Source: Microbacterium schleiferi
GTDB lineage: Bacteria; Actinomycetota; Actinomycetes; Actinomycetales; Microbacteriaceae
NCBI RefSeq assembly: GCF_020781975.1
Contig: NZ_JAJGNI010000004.1
Coordinates: forward strand, 62,001 to 126,000
Reading direction: 5' to 3'
DNA: 64,000 bases
The notes under the pieces were generated by a model. The model ran no database searches and was not told where the DNA came from. It saw only the letters and a program-made list of their open reading frames with translations. The translations under genes and the position numbers were made by a program. Each line of letters opens with the position of its first letter. Position 1 is the first letter of the stretch. Positions 29,208 to 38,247 of the stretch are shown piece by piece.

Positions 29208-29620
29208 CTAATGACCGTTCTCGGGCAGGTCAGAGTCCCGCGCGGCGGCTTCGCCGTTGTCGAGGGACGCAAGCGTGGCCATCTGGTCGGTGCTAAGGCG
29301 GAAGTCGAAGACCGAGAGGTTCTCGACCAGGCGTTTGGGGTCTGACGATCTCGGCACCGGCACGAGGCCCTGCTGCACGTGCCAGCGGAGCACCACCTGT
29401 GCCGCCGTTCGTCCGACGTCCGCCGCGATCTGCACGATCGTCGGGTTCTCCCGCAGCTCGGGCCCGCGGCCGAGCGGGCTCCAGCTCTCGGTCACGATAC
29501 CGAGCACCTCGTGCGCGCGTCGAGGAACGGTACGGGCGATGTCGGGGCTGAGCTGGATCTGGTTCACGTCGGGCACGACCCCGGTCGCGGAACCGACGAC
29601 GGCGGTGCGAGTCGCTTCAC
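29208..29620 (-). pseudogene. Aldo/keto reductase, C-terminal fragment
   Basis: The minus-strand frame encodes the second half of an AKR-family enzyme: VVPDVNQIQLSPDIAR, TESWSPLGRGPELRENPTI and DPKRLVENLSVFDFRLS. The N-terminal half with the catalytic Asp/Tyr is missing. Near 29620 the match stops and the sequence becomes an IclR fragment on the opposite strand. The truncated product should be inactive. Confidence 0.75.
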
Positions 29621-29635
29621 GGTTGGGCAAGGAGA

Positions 29636-29988
29636 TGCCGGCCCATTGCACCTCCACGGGAAAGGTTCTCCTGGCGCAGCTCCCGCGAGAACAATTGGAC
29701 CGTCTCTACCCCGACGAGCAACTCTCACAGGTGACTCCGCAGTCGATCCGTACCAAGACCGAGCTCCTCGCACAACTGGATCTTGTCGCGAAGCAGGGCT
29801 ATGCAACGAACCGGGAGGAGAGCGAGGAGGGCGTGGCCTCGGTGGCCGTGGCCGTTCCCTCGGCGAGCGGGCTGCGGTTGGCGATCAACGCATCTGCCCC
29901 GGTGTTCCGCTTGCCTCCCCGCAAGGTGAAGACCCTCGTCGCACTCCTCGATGAGGCAGCCGTACGTCTGGCCGACCTGACCTCCTGA
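29636..29988 (+). pseudogene. IclR-family regulator, C-terminal fragment
   Basis: The plus strand encodes PAHCTSTGKVLLAQLPREQLDRLY, then SEEGVASVAVAVPSASGLRLAINASAP and KTLVALLDEAAVRLADL. This is the effector-binding domain of an IclR regulator. The HTH half is absent and replaced by the aldo/keto reductase scrap. The longer frame from 29257 is antisense to that scrap. Confidence 0.75.
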
Positions 29989-30005
29989 AGGCTCGTCGTC
30001 TCTTT

Positions 30006-30027
30006 CCCCTGCGACCTGGTGCAGGGG
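30006..30027 (+). terminator. Hairpin after the IclR fragment
   Basis: CCCCTGC (30006-30012) and GCAGGGG (30021-30027) form a strong 7-bp stem 18 bases after the IclR stop. There is no long T-tract, as is common in high-GC actinobacteria. Confidence 0.5.
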
Positions 30028-30149
30028 TCGTTCGGCGCGTTCTGAAGAGAGCTCGAGCCATGCTGGACTGTTGGCGCCGCGCAAGCTATTGTGTCTTCTA
30101 GTTAGGAACAAGTTCTGCTCAGCAGATAAATATGCGAAGAGGATGATCA

Positions 30150-30872
30150 ATGCAGATCGTACTGGTGCACGGCGGATGGGTAGGCGGCTGGGTGTGGGAC
30201 GGCGTCGCCGACGAATTGCGCAGAATGGGGCACGAGGTGATCGCGCCGACGCTGCGCGGTCTCGAAGACGGTGACGTGGACCGCTCCGGCGTCACGATGA
30301 GCATGATGGCGCGCGATCTGATCGATCAGGTAAGAGAGCTCACCCAGCTCGACATCGTGCTCGTCGGTCATAGCGGCGGAGGTCCGCTCATCCAACTCGT
30401 CGCTGAGGCGATGCCCGAGCGCATCGGCCGGGTCGTCTTCGTCGACGCCTGGGTGCTGCGCGACGGCGAGACCATTAACGACGTGCTCCCCGATCCGTTG
30501 GTCGCAGCGACGAAGGCGCTTGCGAGTCAGTCCGACGACAACACCATCGTCATGCCGCCTGAGCTCTGGGCCGCGTCTATGCAGGACATGTCCCCGTTCG
30601 AGCAGCAGCAGCTCGCCGCGCTCGAGCCGAGGCTCGTCCCAGCGCCGGCAGGCTGGTCCGATGAGCCGATCCGCCTCGACCGGTTCTGGGCGAGCAGCAT
30701 CCCGTCAAGTTATGTGTTCCTCGCTCAGGACCAGGCCGTTCCCGCTGAGATCTACCAGGCCGCGGCCGGGCGGCTTGATAGTCCGCGCACGATCGAGATC
30801 GACGGAAGCCATTTGGTGATGCTCACGCATCCGGAGAGGCTCGCACGGGCCCTCGACGCCGTCATTGCCTAA
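30150..30872 (+). CDS. Alpha/beta hydrolase
   Basis: The 240-residue protein begins directly with the oxyanion strand (QIVLVHGGWVGGWVWDGVADELRRMGHEVIAPTLRG). It has the nucleophile elbow GHSGGG and ends with a catalytic His in GSHLVMLTHPERL. It is the short, lid-poor type of hydrolase (esterase/hydroxynitrile lyase-like group, Abhydrolase_6). A GAAGAGGA sequence precedes the ATG. A second hydrolase follows 16 bases later. The pair beside the IclR and AKR fragments may be the remains of a catabolic cluster, but the substrate is unknown. Confidence 0.87.
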   Translation: MQIVLVHGGWVGGWVWDGVADELRRMGHEVIAPTLRGLEDGDVDRSGVTMSMMARDLIDQVRELTQLDIVLVGHSGGGPLIQLVAEAMPERIGRVVFVDAWVLRDGETINDVLPDPLVAATKALASQSDDNTIVMPPELWAASMQDMSPFEQQQLAALEPRLVPAPAGWSDEPIRLDRFWASSIPSSYVFLAQDQAVPAEIYQAAAGRLDSPRTIEIDGSHLVMLTHPERLARALDAVIA

Positions 30873-30888
30873 CAGGCCTGGGGAAGCT

Positions 30889-31803
30889 ATGGATTCGATT
30901 TCACGCCCAGACGACGTCGCGCCGATCTCGTACACCGAACTGGCGCCGTCGGGTGCGCCTGCTCGGTGGATCGTCCTCGTGCACGGGGGTGGTGCCTCGA
31001 ACGAGTACTATCTCGAGACGCCCGACGGCCGACAGGGCTGGGCGGCACGATTCGTATCGCATGGCTACGGTGTGCTGGTGGTGGACTGGCTGGGGTTGTC
31101 CTATGAGGCGGCCCAACACGTCGATGATCGTGCGGCGTCTGCGCGGCTGGACTATGAGAGCGTGTGCCGAGGGATGGGCGTGTTCCTCTCTGGTCTCGGC
31201 CGGAACGTCGTGCTGGTCGTGCACTCGATGGCAGGTCCGATTGGCTTCCGCCTCCTAGAGACGCATGGCGATCTCATCGACGGGCTCGTAGCCGTCGCTC
31301 CGGGCCCGCCTGGAAATATACAGGCGGTGCCCGAGATCGTGAGGGAGTCCGACCAGGAGGTCTCCATCCGTGGAGCGGCCATCGACTGGACCATCCCGAA
31401 GATGGGTTTCTGGGAACCCACAAGCGCCTTCGTGAACGACAAGGCCATCGGACCCAGCCGGCGGTTCCCCCGCGAGTGCATCGAGGTGTTCCGCCGCACC
31501 CTTCGGCCGATCCCGGCCCGGATGCTTTATCAGCGTCAGAACATCGGTGGGAGCCAAATGAGGATCGGGCCGACCGACGCGTTCACGAACAAGCCGATTC
31601 TCGTCTTCACGGGTGGAGCCGATACCGACCACCCCTCGCAGCTGGATCAGGACATCGTGGCCTGGCTCACCGATCAGGGCGCCGCCGTCACCTTCTGGTC
31701 GTCCGAACTGCCTCTTCTCGCTGGGAACGGCCACTCGCTGATGGTCGAAGACAATAGCGACGAGATCGCTGACGAGATCGCGCGGTGGATCACGGCGCTC
31801 TGA
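30889..31803 (+). CDS. Alpha/beta hydrolase (second of pair)
   Basis: From ATG 30889 (GGGGAAG upstream) the product has 304 residues. It has an oxyanion loop in IVLVHGGGASNEYYLETPDG, a nucleophile elbow VHSMAG (serine in V-x-S-x-A instead of G-x-S-x-G), and a late histidine in AGNGHSLMVEDNS. The long insert between core strands suggests a lid. An in-frame start at 30865 overlaps the previous gene and lacks a binding site. It is probably co-transcribed with the first hydrolase. Confidence 0.85.
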   Translation: MDSISRPDDVAPISYTELAPSGAPARWIVLVHGGGASNEYYLETPDGRQGWAARFVSHGYGVLVVDWLGLSYEAAQHVDDRAASARLDYESVCRGMGVFLSGLGRNVVLVVHSMAGPIGFRLLETHGDLIDGLVAVAPGPPGNIQAVPEIVRESDQEVSIRGAAIDWTIPKMGFWEPTSAFVNDKAIGPSRRFPRECIEVFRRTLRPIPARMLYQRQNIGGSQMRIGPTDAFTNKPILVFTGGADTDHPSQLDQDIVAWLTDQGAAVTFWSSELPLLAGNGHSLMVEDNSDEIADEIARWITAL

Positions 31804-31869
31804 CTCGCCACCGTATCGTCCCGGCCATTATTTCAGCCGACCCGACGTCCCCAACAGCGGAGGAGAACG

Positions 31870-32345
31870 CCAGTCGTTTCCTTCGTGTCACTCGAGGGAA
31901 CGCTGTGCCAGCTCGTTGCCGACTACGACTTGGTCGATCGGGCCCTTGCTCGAACTCCTCATTTCATACGTCTGGCGATGGACTCAAGGGAGATGTTCGC
32001 CGACGGCCGCGTGCAACTCCAGGTCATCGGTGGACAGCTGAGGCGTCTGCCACGACGCATCGAGACGATCGGTTCGCAGCTCGAACGGAACGTTCGGGCT
32101 GAGCATAAGGATGTTCCGAGACCTCCAGGAACGCGGATGGATCGGTTCGTTGGTCGGGGAGCTGACGACCACCCTGGTTGGCGTGGCGCTTATCGTCGCT
32201 GCGGTGCTACTTTCGGTCTCGGGGGGTGGCCCCCAGCTCGCCCCGACGTCGCACTCCTACCGTTCCTAGGGGCGGGGTGGTCGGCCTCGCGGGCAGGCTC
32301 CTCGTGCTGAGGCCGCTGCGCACCTCCTTGATGCGCACCACGCTG
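31870..32345 (+). pseudogene. AarF/UbiB (ABC1 kinase-like) C-terminal remnant
   Basis: Three frames together read like the C-terminus of an actinobacterial AarF/ABC1 kinase: LEGTLCQLVADYDLVDRALARTPHFIR...GGQLRRLPRRIETIGSQLER, then FRDLQERGWIGSLVGELTTTL with the hydrophobic VALIVAAVLLSVSGGGPQL, then VVGLAGRLLVLRPLRTSLM. The kinase core is absent and the frames are shifted at least twice. It is a passive scrap carried in the element. Confidence 0.6.
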
Positions 32346-32700
32346 ATCGCCGGATCCTGGCAAACTATCCCGCGACGCGAATTCGCAGGGGGTGTCGGCG
32401 CGACTTTCGATCGACGTACAGTGCCGTCCGTTAACAAACGATCGGTTCGTGCGACCGAACTGTCGAACGCCTGTGCATCGCTGCGGCGAGTTCCTCATGG
32501 CGCAGTACCTGGGTTTCGCTTCCGGAAGAAGATTTCACGAACCCCAGCGACACGGTGTTGCGGTGACGTTCGACGAAAGAGAAGAAGGATGGCCCGGCGA
32601 ATCCCAATCGCGCGAAGTCTCGCCTTCGAAATGACAGAAGCGCTCCTGTGCTCGCGCGTCGGTTACTTCGCACCTTCTAGGTGTGACGTTATCAATTAGG
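32346..32700. other. Stretch without recognisable gene
   Basis: I see no coding sequence, strong hairpin or repeat that I can support here. It lies between the AarF scrap and the relaxase N-terminal scrap and is probably rearrangement debris. Confidence 0.4.
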
Positions 32701-32826
32701 GTGATGACGACCGGTGACGGGTACCGGTACCTGCTGAACTCTGTCGTGTCCGGTGACGGCGACCGCGACGCCTCGTCTGTGTTGACGCGGTATTACGCGG
32801 AGGCCGGGACTCCTGGCTCGATGTAG
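32701..32826 (+). pseudogene. MobF relaxase remnant (N-terminal 41 residues)
   Basis: The short frame VMTTGDGYRYLLNSVVSGDG...SSVLTRYYAEAGTPGSM-stop matches the first residues of TrwC-type relaxases, including the conserved GYRYL and YYAE(A/S)GTP. It stops where the scrap at 28354 would continue (TPPGSWLGSG). The two pieces therefore look like one gene in permuted order. Confidence 0.6.
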
Positions 32827-32840
32827 CGCCGAGGGGGTCG

Positions 32841-33191
32841 CTACTGGTCGGTTCCGACGTTGTGTTCAACCCAGTCGCGCAGATGCTTCAACGGGGCGGC
32901 TGCGCTGTGTCCGAGGTCAGTAAGTTCGTACTCCACGCGAGCGGGAACCTCGGGGTAGACGGTGCGAGTGAGCAGGCCGTGGTCTTCGAGACGCTTGAGG
33001 GTCTGGGACAGCACCTTGGGGCTGACGCCTTCCAAGCGTCGTTTGAGTTGCCCGTTGCGTTGCGGCCCGTCTTCGAGCGCACCGATGGCCAGGGCGCTCC
33101 ACTTGTTGGCGAGCAGGTCGAGCATGTCGCGGCACGGACACATGGCCGCGTACACGTCGTTCCGGTCGCACTCATCCACGGTCTGACTCAT
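32841..33191 (-). CDS. HxlR-family transcriptional regulator
   Basis: The 116-residue protein is a winged-helix HxlR regulator: CPCRDMLDLLANKWSALAIGAL, RRLEGVSPKVLSQTLKRLEDHGLLTR and the wing YPEVPARVEYELTDLG. The N-terminal CPCRD cysteines are those often used for thiol or quinone sensing in this family. It is divergent from the adjacent oxidoreductase gene with a 71-bp gap and probably controls it. Confidence 0.9.
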   Translation of the reverse strand: MSQTVDECDRNDVYAAMCPCRDMLDLLANKWSALAIGALEDGPQRNGQLKRRLEGVSPKVLSQTLKRLEDHGLLTRTVYPEVPARVEYELTDLGHSAAAPLKHLRDWVEHNVGTDQ

Positions 33192-33262
33192 ACGTTCATG
33201 GTATCCGATGGGTACTAGGTTGCCTTGACGGTAACCAGTAGGTCTGGGGAACCATAATTGGC

Positions 33263-34270
33263 ATGACGGCTACGACTGCGATCGGATACGAGAAGAACCT
33301 CCCCGCCACCGACCCCGAGGCGCTGACCGCCCGCGAGGTCGAGGTGCCCGAACTTGGACCGCATGACTTGTTGGTCGAGGTCGAGGCGGTCTCGGTGAAC
33401 CCGGTCGATGTGAAACTGCGGGAAGGCGCTCCTGCGAACGGGTTCAAGGTGCTCGGCTTCGACGCCGCCGGTACGGTGCGCGAGGTCGGCTCAGCGGTGA
33501 CGCTGTTCGCTCCGGGTGACGAGGTGTACTACGCGGGCAGCATCGACCGGCCAGGTACGAACCAGCGCCTGCATGTTGTGGATGAGCGGATTACGGGGCG
33601 CAAGCCGCAGGTGCTGTCGTTTGCCGACGCTGCTGCGCTGCCGCTGACGGCGATCACCGCCTGGGAGACCCTGTTCGAGCGGCTCGCCCTTACCGAGGAC
33701 TCGACCGGCACCCTGCTGGTGATCGGCGCGACCGGCGGAGTCGGATCGATCATGCTGGCACTGGCCGACGCGCTCCTGCCGAACGTCACCGTGATCGCCA
33801 CCGCCTCCGACGATGAACGCTCCGCCTGGGTGCGCAACCTGGGCGCGGAGCATGTGGTGAACCACCGCGACGACCTGGCTGAGCAGGTGCTCGCCGTCGC
33901 GCAGGATGGCGTGGACTGGCTGTTCACCGCGCATTCCGCGGGGCAGATCGAAACCTATGCGCGGATCGTTCGAGCGTTCGGGCATATTGTCGCCATTGAC
34001 GACGGTCCGCGCGACGTGTTCCCGCTCAAGGGCAAGAGCATCGCTTGGCACTGGGAACTGATGTTCACCCGCCCGCTCAGGCAGACCCCGGACATGATTG
34101 AACAGCACCAGCTCCTGAACACTGTCGCTGACCTTGTAGATCAGGGCCGCATCCGCACCACGGCCACAACGACACTCGCGCCGATCTCACCGACCACACT
34201 CCGCGAGGCGCACGAGTTGGTCGAGAACGGCCGCACAGTCGGCAAGGTCACCGTCCACAGATGGGAGTAG
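33263..34270 (+). CDS. Zinc-type alcohol dehydrogenase / quinone oxidoreductase-like protein
   Basis: The 335-residue MDR-superfamily protein has an N-terminal GroES-like domain (VSVNPVDVKLREG, VLGFDAAGTVREVG) and a Rossmann domain with VIGATGGVGSIM. It belongs to the 'zinc-binding alcohol dehydrogenase family' (ZADH/QOR) group that reduces quinones or enones with NADPH. Paired with HxlR it forms a typical electrophile-response unit. Its 3' end is 36 bases from the right attachment arm, so it is the last gene of the element. Confidence 0.9.
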   Translation: MTATTAIGYEKNLPATDPEALTAREVEVPELGPHDLLVEVEAVSVNPVDVKLREGAPANGFKVLGFDAAGTVREVGSAVTLFAPGDEVYYAGSIDRPGTNQRLHVVDERITGRKPQVLSFADAAALPLTAITAWETLFERLALTEDSTGTLLVIGATGGVGSIMLALADALLPNVTVIATASDDERSAWVRNLGAEHVVNHRDDLAEQVLAVAQDGVDWLFTAHSAGQIETYARIVRAFGHIVAIDDGPRDVFPLKGKSIAWHWELMFTRPLRQTPDMIEQHQLLNTVADLVDQGRIRTTATTTLAPISPTTLREAHELVENGRTVGKVTVHRWE

Positions 34271-34305
34271 ACTGAAACCGCGCGCACGCGCATGTTCACA
34301 GGCGA

Positions 34306-34328
34306 GTGCGTTTGCAGAACCTCGGCTA
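34306..34328. repeat. attR: P arm and TA core of the serine integrase element
   Basis: The 21-bp arm 34306-34326 mirrors 15735-15755 with one mismatch, followed by the TA core 34327-34328 and then helicase sequence. Joined in the circle, arm-TA-arm is palindromic as in attP sites of large serine integrases. The rebuilt attB is the helicase codon pair for Leu-Leu around TA. Confidence 0.85.
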
Positions 34329-35922
34329 GCTGGTCGTCGAGGATCGTGCGCAGCTCCACCCACTTCTTGTCGTCATCCAGCAACCGGACGCGGCGCGCGA
34401 CGCGGATGAGGTCTTCGAGGATCGCGATCTCAGCGCGGAGTTCACCGATCGACTCGGCCGCAGTGGCAAGGTCGACCACCTGGTCGACACGGGCCTCGAA
34501 CTGTGCTCGTTCTTCTTCGGAGATTTCTTCATCGAGGTCATCGAACTCGTCGGGGTTGAAGCTTGGCGCCGAAGCGGAGGCGTCCTCGAAGTCGAGTGCG
34601 ACGCGGCCGGTTGACCACTCGTCAATAGACGCAGTCATGGAGGTGCTGTAGCGGGCCTCGTCGGTCGCGCGCTGCCATTCCCGCAGACGGGTCTCGAGTC
34701 GCACTTGGCGTCGCTCGAGCGATCGGAGGATCGCCTCCGGACTTGAGGCGAGGCGTCGCTGCAGCACGGTGAGCGCGAACCCCACGTTGTTGCCGCGCTT
34801 CTTGTCGCCCGCCTGCGCGAGCCGTTCCGCACGACCCATCTCGGTGCGCACGTAGCCGGTCACCAGCTCATATAGCTCACGCTCGGGGTCGCTCAGCTCG
34901 TACTCGACCGTGTACGCGCGACGCTCGGGGAACAGAGGCTTGCCCTCGAAGGTGAGGAGCTCTTCCTTCACCATGCGCCGCATCAGGCCGCGCGTGTCAG
35001 TGCGGTGCACGCCGGCGCGGAACTGGCCCTCGAACCGGTCGCGGTCCAGCAAGGACATGAACAGCTGGAAGTCTTCTTCCTTGCCTGCGTGCGGGGTCGC
35101 GGTCATGAGGAGGAAGTTGTGCGCGGTCTCGGCGAGCAGCCGCCCCAGCCGGAACCGCTTCGTCTCGTCGACTTGACCCGCCCATGACGAGTAGTGCGCG
35201 GACATGCGATGCGCCTCATCGACGACGACAGCGTCCCAGGTGACGTCGGAGAGCTGCTCGATCAGGTCATCGCTGCGGGAGAGTTGGTCCATCCGTGCGA
35301 TGAGGAACGGGTGCTCGTCGAACACATTGCGGCCCTGCGCGTCGTCGACCATCTGACGGTTGAAGATCTCGAACGAGAGGTCGAATTTCTGCGACAGCTC
35401 TTCCCGCCACTGCTCCACGAGGCCGCCGGGCGCGACGATGAGCGCTCGTTCGCAGTCGGCGCGGAGGATGAGCTCCTTGAGGTAGAGGCCGGCCATGATC
35501 GTCTTGCCCGCGCCGGGGTCATCAGCGAGGAGGAACCGCAGCGGGATTCGCGGGAGGAGTTCCTCGTACACTGCGCGGATCTGATGCGGCAACGGATCGA
35601 CGTCCGAGCTATTCACCGCCGCCATCGGGTCGTAGAGCGCGGCGTACTTGATGCGGAGCGCCTCGGCCGCGAGGCGGAACTCATCAGGGTCGCCGTCGAA
35701 CGCGGGCGCGTTACCCAGCTCCGTGACTAGTTCGAGCTTGCCGGCATCGAGCTCGGTGATGGTGCGTTCGCCGGTCCGACCCGAGTCATCGCGGAAGAAG
35801 ATCTCGACGAGCGCGTCGTCCAGCGGTGTCACGCCGACGAGTGTCACCGGCTGCCCGGGCAGGACACCGCGCAGGCGTTGCCCGGCGCGCAGCGATGCCA
35901 GCGTCACCGCAGGTGCGTCCAC
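34327..35922 (-). CDS. SNF2/DEAH helicase, N-terminal part (interrupted)
   Basis: This encodes the first 532 residues of the defence helicase: a small N-terminal domain, then helicase motif I (LLADDPGAGKTIMAGLYLKE), motif II (DAVVVDEAHRMSAH) and motif III (LLMTATPHAGKE), ending at KWVELRTILDDQL. RecA domain 2 is missing here and lies at 13729-15732. In place, translation runs through attR into element DNA and stops at 34141, giving a 593-residue product lacking motifs IV-VI. The same-strand order HTH-helicase-methylase-DUF499-OLD is the intended operon. Confidence 0.92.
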
Positions 35923-35992
35923 GTGGTTCCTCCCCTGGAAAATGGCAAGTCGATCAGGATACGTCGTGCCGCCGACATCGCGGCCGACTGGG

Positions 35993-36175
35993 TCAGTCCG
36001 GAGATCCTGCGTCCCCTCTGCGTACCCAGTCGTCGACCTCGCTCGCCTGGAACTTCCACAGACGCCCGACCTTGTGCGCCGGCATCCCCTTGTCGGAGAT
36101 CCAGGCGTAGATCGTGTCCTTGGTCACGCCCAAGTGCTCAGCGATGTCGTCGGCAGAGAGCCACGGCTCGGACAT
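35993..36175 (-). CDS. Small excisionase/MerR-type HTH DNA-binding protein
   Basis: The 60-residue protein is a winged HTH of the helix_turn_helix 'excisionase' class: LSADDIAEHLGVTKDTIYAWISDKGMPAHKVGRLWKFQASEVDDWV. It precedes the helicase by 70 bases on the same strand. Such small proteins often lead DISARM- or HMA-like operons and may regulate them; a role in island excision is an alternative. Confidence 0.82.
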   Translation of the reverse strand: MSEPWLSADDIAEHLGVTKDTIYAWISDKGMPAHKVGRLWKFQASEVDDWVRRGDAGSPD

Positions 36176-36223
36176 TCACGCCCCCATGCGGATTGAACCG
36201 GATTTATCCGGGTATGGCCGATC

Positions 36224-37033
36224 CTATCGGGACCCCTTGCCCTCGTCGCCATTAAGGTGCCCGACTTCGTCAACGGCCGCCAGCAGCTCTTCGAGGTGCA
36301 TGTGAATTTCGTCGTACGCCTGCATGAAGAACATCAAGTCCATGTTGAGTGGGGGCGTATCGTCCAGGTCGGCGAGGACCTCTCGAGCCTCGCGGACCGC
36401 TGTCTGCAGCCGAGTCTCGATTCCCGGCAGGCTCAGGATCCAGCCGTCGATCACGCTGAACGGGACTGGTGAGAAGTCGTGGGCGTCGACGCCGACGTGG
36501 AACTGATGCCCATTCGGGCCATGGTCCCGTGCGTGGGTGTGCCCGTGGATGAGCGGGATGCCGTCGTCCCAGCGCGGGCGATGCGAAGTGTGTCGATCCT
36601 GTTCCTGGCTGTCGCCGGCGTAGGGGTAGTGCGAAGCGATGATCCGGTACCCGCGGCGGGTGCCCTCGACGACCTCTGGGAGGATCTCCCAGCCCGCCGC
36701 TTCGTACATGGGCAGGAATCGCTCGATCGCCCGTTTCGACTGCGTCGCGGGCGAGACACGATCGTGGTTGCCGGGGACGAGGAGTCGGCGTCCGTGCAGG
36801 TGTGCGGTGAGCGGAAGGGATTCAGCGATCGCTCCGAGCGCGAGATCTCCCAGGTGCAGCACGACGGAGTCAGGAGCGACAACGTCGTTCCACCGGCCAA
36901 TCAGCGCGGCATCCATCTCCGCGACGGTTGAGAAGGGACGGTCGGCGAGCTCGCTGATGCGGGCATGACTGAAGTGGGTGTCAGAGGTCACGAAGTCGAC
37001 TTGGTCGAAGTCGAACCAGGGGTACTCACGCAT
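36224..37033 (-). CDS. Metallophosphoesterase
   Basis: The 269-residue protein has the calcineurin-like metal-binding motifs: TSDTHFSHARI (D-x-H), HLGDLALG (GD), VPGNHDR (GNH) and a late IHGHTH. The start at 37033 (M-R-E-Y-P-W) overlaps the end of the upstream gene; the open frame further upstream is antisense-like extension. Related small phosphoesterases in islands act on phosphodiesters or nucleotides, but the substrate is unknown. It sits just upstream of the HTH-helicase operon on the same strand. Confidence 0.87.
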   Translation of the reverse strand: MREYPWFDFDQVDFVTSDTHFSHARISELADRPFSTVAEMDAALIGRWNDVVAPDSVVLHLGDLALGAIAESLPLTAHLHGRRLLVPGNHDRVSPATQSKRAIERFLPMYEAAGWEILPEVVEGTRRGYRIIASHYPYAGDSQEQDRHTSHRPRWDDGIPLIHGHTHARDHGPNGHQFHVGVDAHDFSPVPFSVIDGWILSLPGIETRLQTAVREAREVLADLDDTPPLNMDLMFFMQAYDEIHMHLEELLAAVDEVGHLNGDEGKGSR

Positions 37034-37433
37034 CGCCAGGATCCGGGGCGTCGGGATCCATCTCGAAGGCGCGAAGCAGCGTTCGTTCGAGGTCGCTGAC
37101 CGGCTCCGGCGGCATCCCAGCGATCTCGTCACGCAGCTGACCGAGAGCGGCCTCGATTGCGGTCCGATGCTCGTCGCGCCAGGCGCGAACGCTCGGATCG
37201 CGGAGGACTCCGTCGTCACGACTGCCCGGATAGTCGAGCAGGAGCTCGGTCTCGATCGCCGACGCCATTGCGCGTGCATCGACTGCGCTGGTCATGCGGA
37301 GAATCGAGAGGTGGGTCGCGGCGTCCGAGCCCGACACCTCGACGAGGTAGCGCTGGATATCGCCATCCTCGCCGTGCGTGGTCGCGACGAGCGAGACCGT
37401 GACCGTACGGCCTGCGATTGAGATCTCGCGCAT
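37026..37433 (-). CDS. Hypothetical protein coupled to the metallophosphoesterase
   Basis: The 135-residue acidic protein (MREISIAGRTVTVSLVATTHGEDGDIQRYLVEVSGSDAATHLSI...) has predicted beta strands then helices and no motif that I know. Its stop overlaps the phosphoesterase start by 8 bases, so the two are translationally coupled and probably work together. Confidence 0.7.
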   Translation of the reverse strand: MREISIAGRTVTVSLVATTHGEDGDIQRYLVEVSGSDAATHLSILRMTSAVDARAMASAIETELLLDYPGSRDDGVLRDPSVRAWRDEHRTAIEAALGQLRDEIAGMPPEPVSDLERTLLRAFEMDPDAPDPGDA

Positions 37434-37480
37434 GCTTCCTCCTCGACGTAGAACCGGCCAACCTATCAGGCGGTGATGGA

Positions 37481-37915
37481 TCAGTCAGTCTCCGGCTCGG
37501 GATAGATTCGTCCCGGCCGTACGACGTCGTCGTGTCCGGGGATGAAGGCGATCGCGCCCAGTCGGGTCCAGTAGCTGATCAGCCAGCGCTGGATGAGCTC
37601 GGTCTGTTCACGGCGTTCGAGGAGTGTCCGTCCCGGGTCTTCGATGACGTCGTCCCACGCGATGCTCGTGAACATCGCGTTCAAGAGTTCGGCGCACGAC
37701 GGCCCAGTGCCATGTGTGTCCCACCATGCGATCGTCAGCCTGCCGGCTTGGGCTGCGGTGCTGGATCCGGCGGGCTCCTCGATCGTTCCGATCAGGGCGG
37801 TGAGGTAGGGATCTTCCACCGCCATGACGAACGACTCCTGGTTGAGTTCCGCAGCGCCCATACAGTGCAGAATGCCATACAGATTAGGCCTCTCCTGGTA
37901 GTCGCGGGCTGTCAC
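37481..37915 (-). CDS. Hypothetical protein downstream of the XRE regulator
   Basis: The protein of about 144 residues is unrecognised; it has Trp-rich segments (LTIAWWDTHGTGPSCAELL, LIQRWLISYWTRLGAIAFIPGHDD). The start is uncertain: GTG 37915, 37921 or ATG 37861 are in frame. If ATG 37861 is used, the 19-bp repeat at 37873-37891 lies just upstream as an operator. It is on the same strand as xre and may be its partner. Confidence 0.6.
   Translation of the reverse strand: MTARDYQERPNLYGILHCMGAAELNQESFVMAVEDPYLTALIGTIEEPAGSSTAAQAGRLTIAWWDTHGTGPSCAELLNAMFTSIAWDDVIEDPGRTLLERREQTELIQRWLISYWTRLGAIAFIPGHDDVVRPGRIYPEPETD
37873..37891. promoter_or_regulatory. 19-bp repeat, copy 1 (probable XRE operator)
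   Basis: TGCCATACAGATTAGGCCT is an exact reverse-complement copy of 38248-38266. It overlaps the first codons of, or lies just upstream of, the hypothetical gene 37481-37915. Confidence 0.65.
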
Positions 37916-37933
37916 CCGCAACGCCGAAGTGCC

Positions 37934-38215
37934 TCAGCGGATCGTGAGGTCGGGCGTCACGCTGGGCAAGAGGTCGGTGAGCTGAACGTCGAGCACCTGA
38001 GCTACCGCCAGCAGAGTCTTGACGGTCGGATTCGCGGGAGTTCCGGGCTTCGACTCACCCTTCTCGAGCTTCTGGTACGTGTAGCGGCTCAGGTTGGACT
38101 CGTACGCCACACGGTCCTGGCTGTATCCGACACGCGCTCGTTCCCGCTGGATGTTCTGGCCGAGCTCGCGAGCGTAGTGGTCCCACGCATCAGGCGAGGT
38201 CGCGGGGGAAGGCAC
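37934..38215 (-). CDS. XRE-family transcriptional regulator
   Basis: The 93-residue protein has a Cro/C1-type HTH (LGQNIQRERARVGYSQDRVAYESNLSRYTYQKLEKGESKPG) and a C-terminal helix. Exact 19-bp sites lie on either side of the gene, one 32 bases upstream of its start and one by the next gene, so it probably represses itself and its neighbour. Confidence 0.85.
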   Translation of the reverse strand: MPSPATSPDAWDHYARELGQNIQRERARVGYSQDRVAYESNLSRYTYQKLEKGESKPGTPANPTVKTLLAVAQVLDVQLTDLLPSVTPDLTIR

Positions 38216-38247
38216 CCATCAAGCGTCACGAGTAGGCCTCTGCAGTA

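Noticed and set aside
36224..37279. A 351-codon phosphoesterase with a long N-terminal extension
   Set aside because: The extension overlaps the real 135-residue gene in another frame and is Arg/Ser-rich; the phosphoesterase begins at 37033 with an overlapping start.
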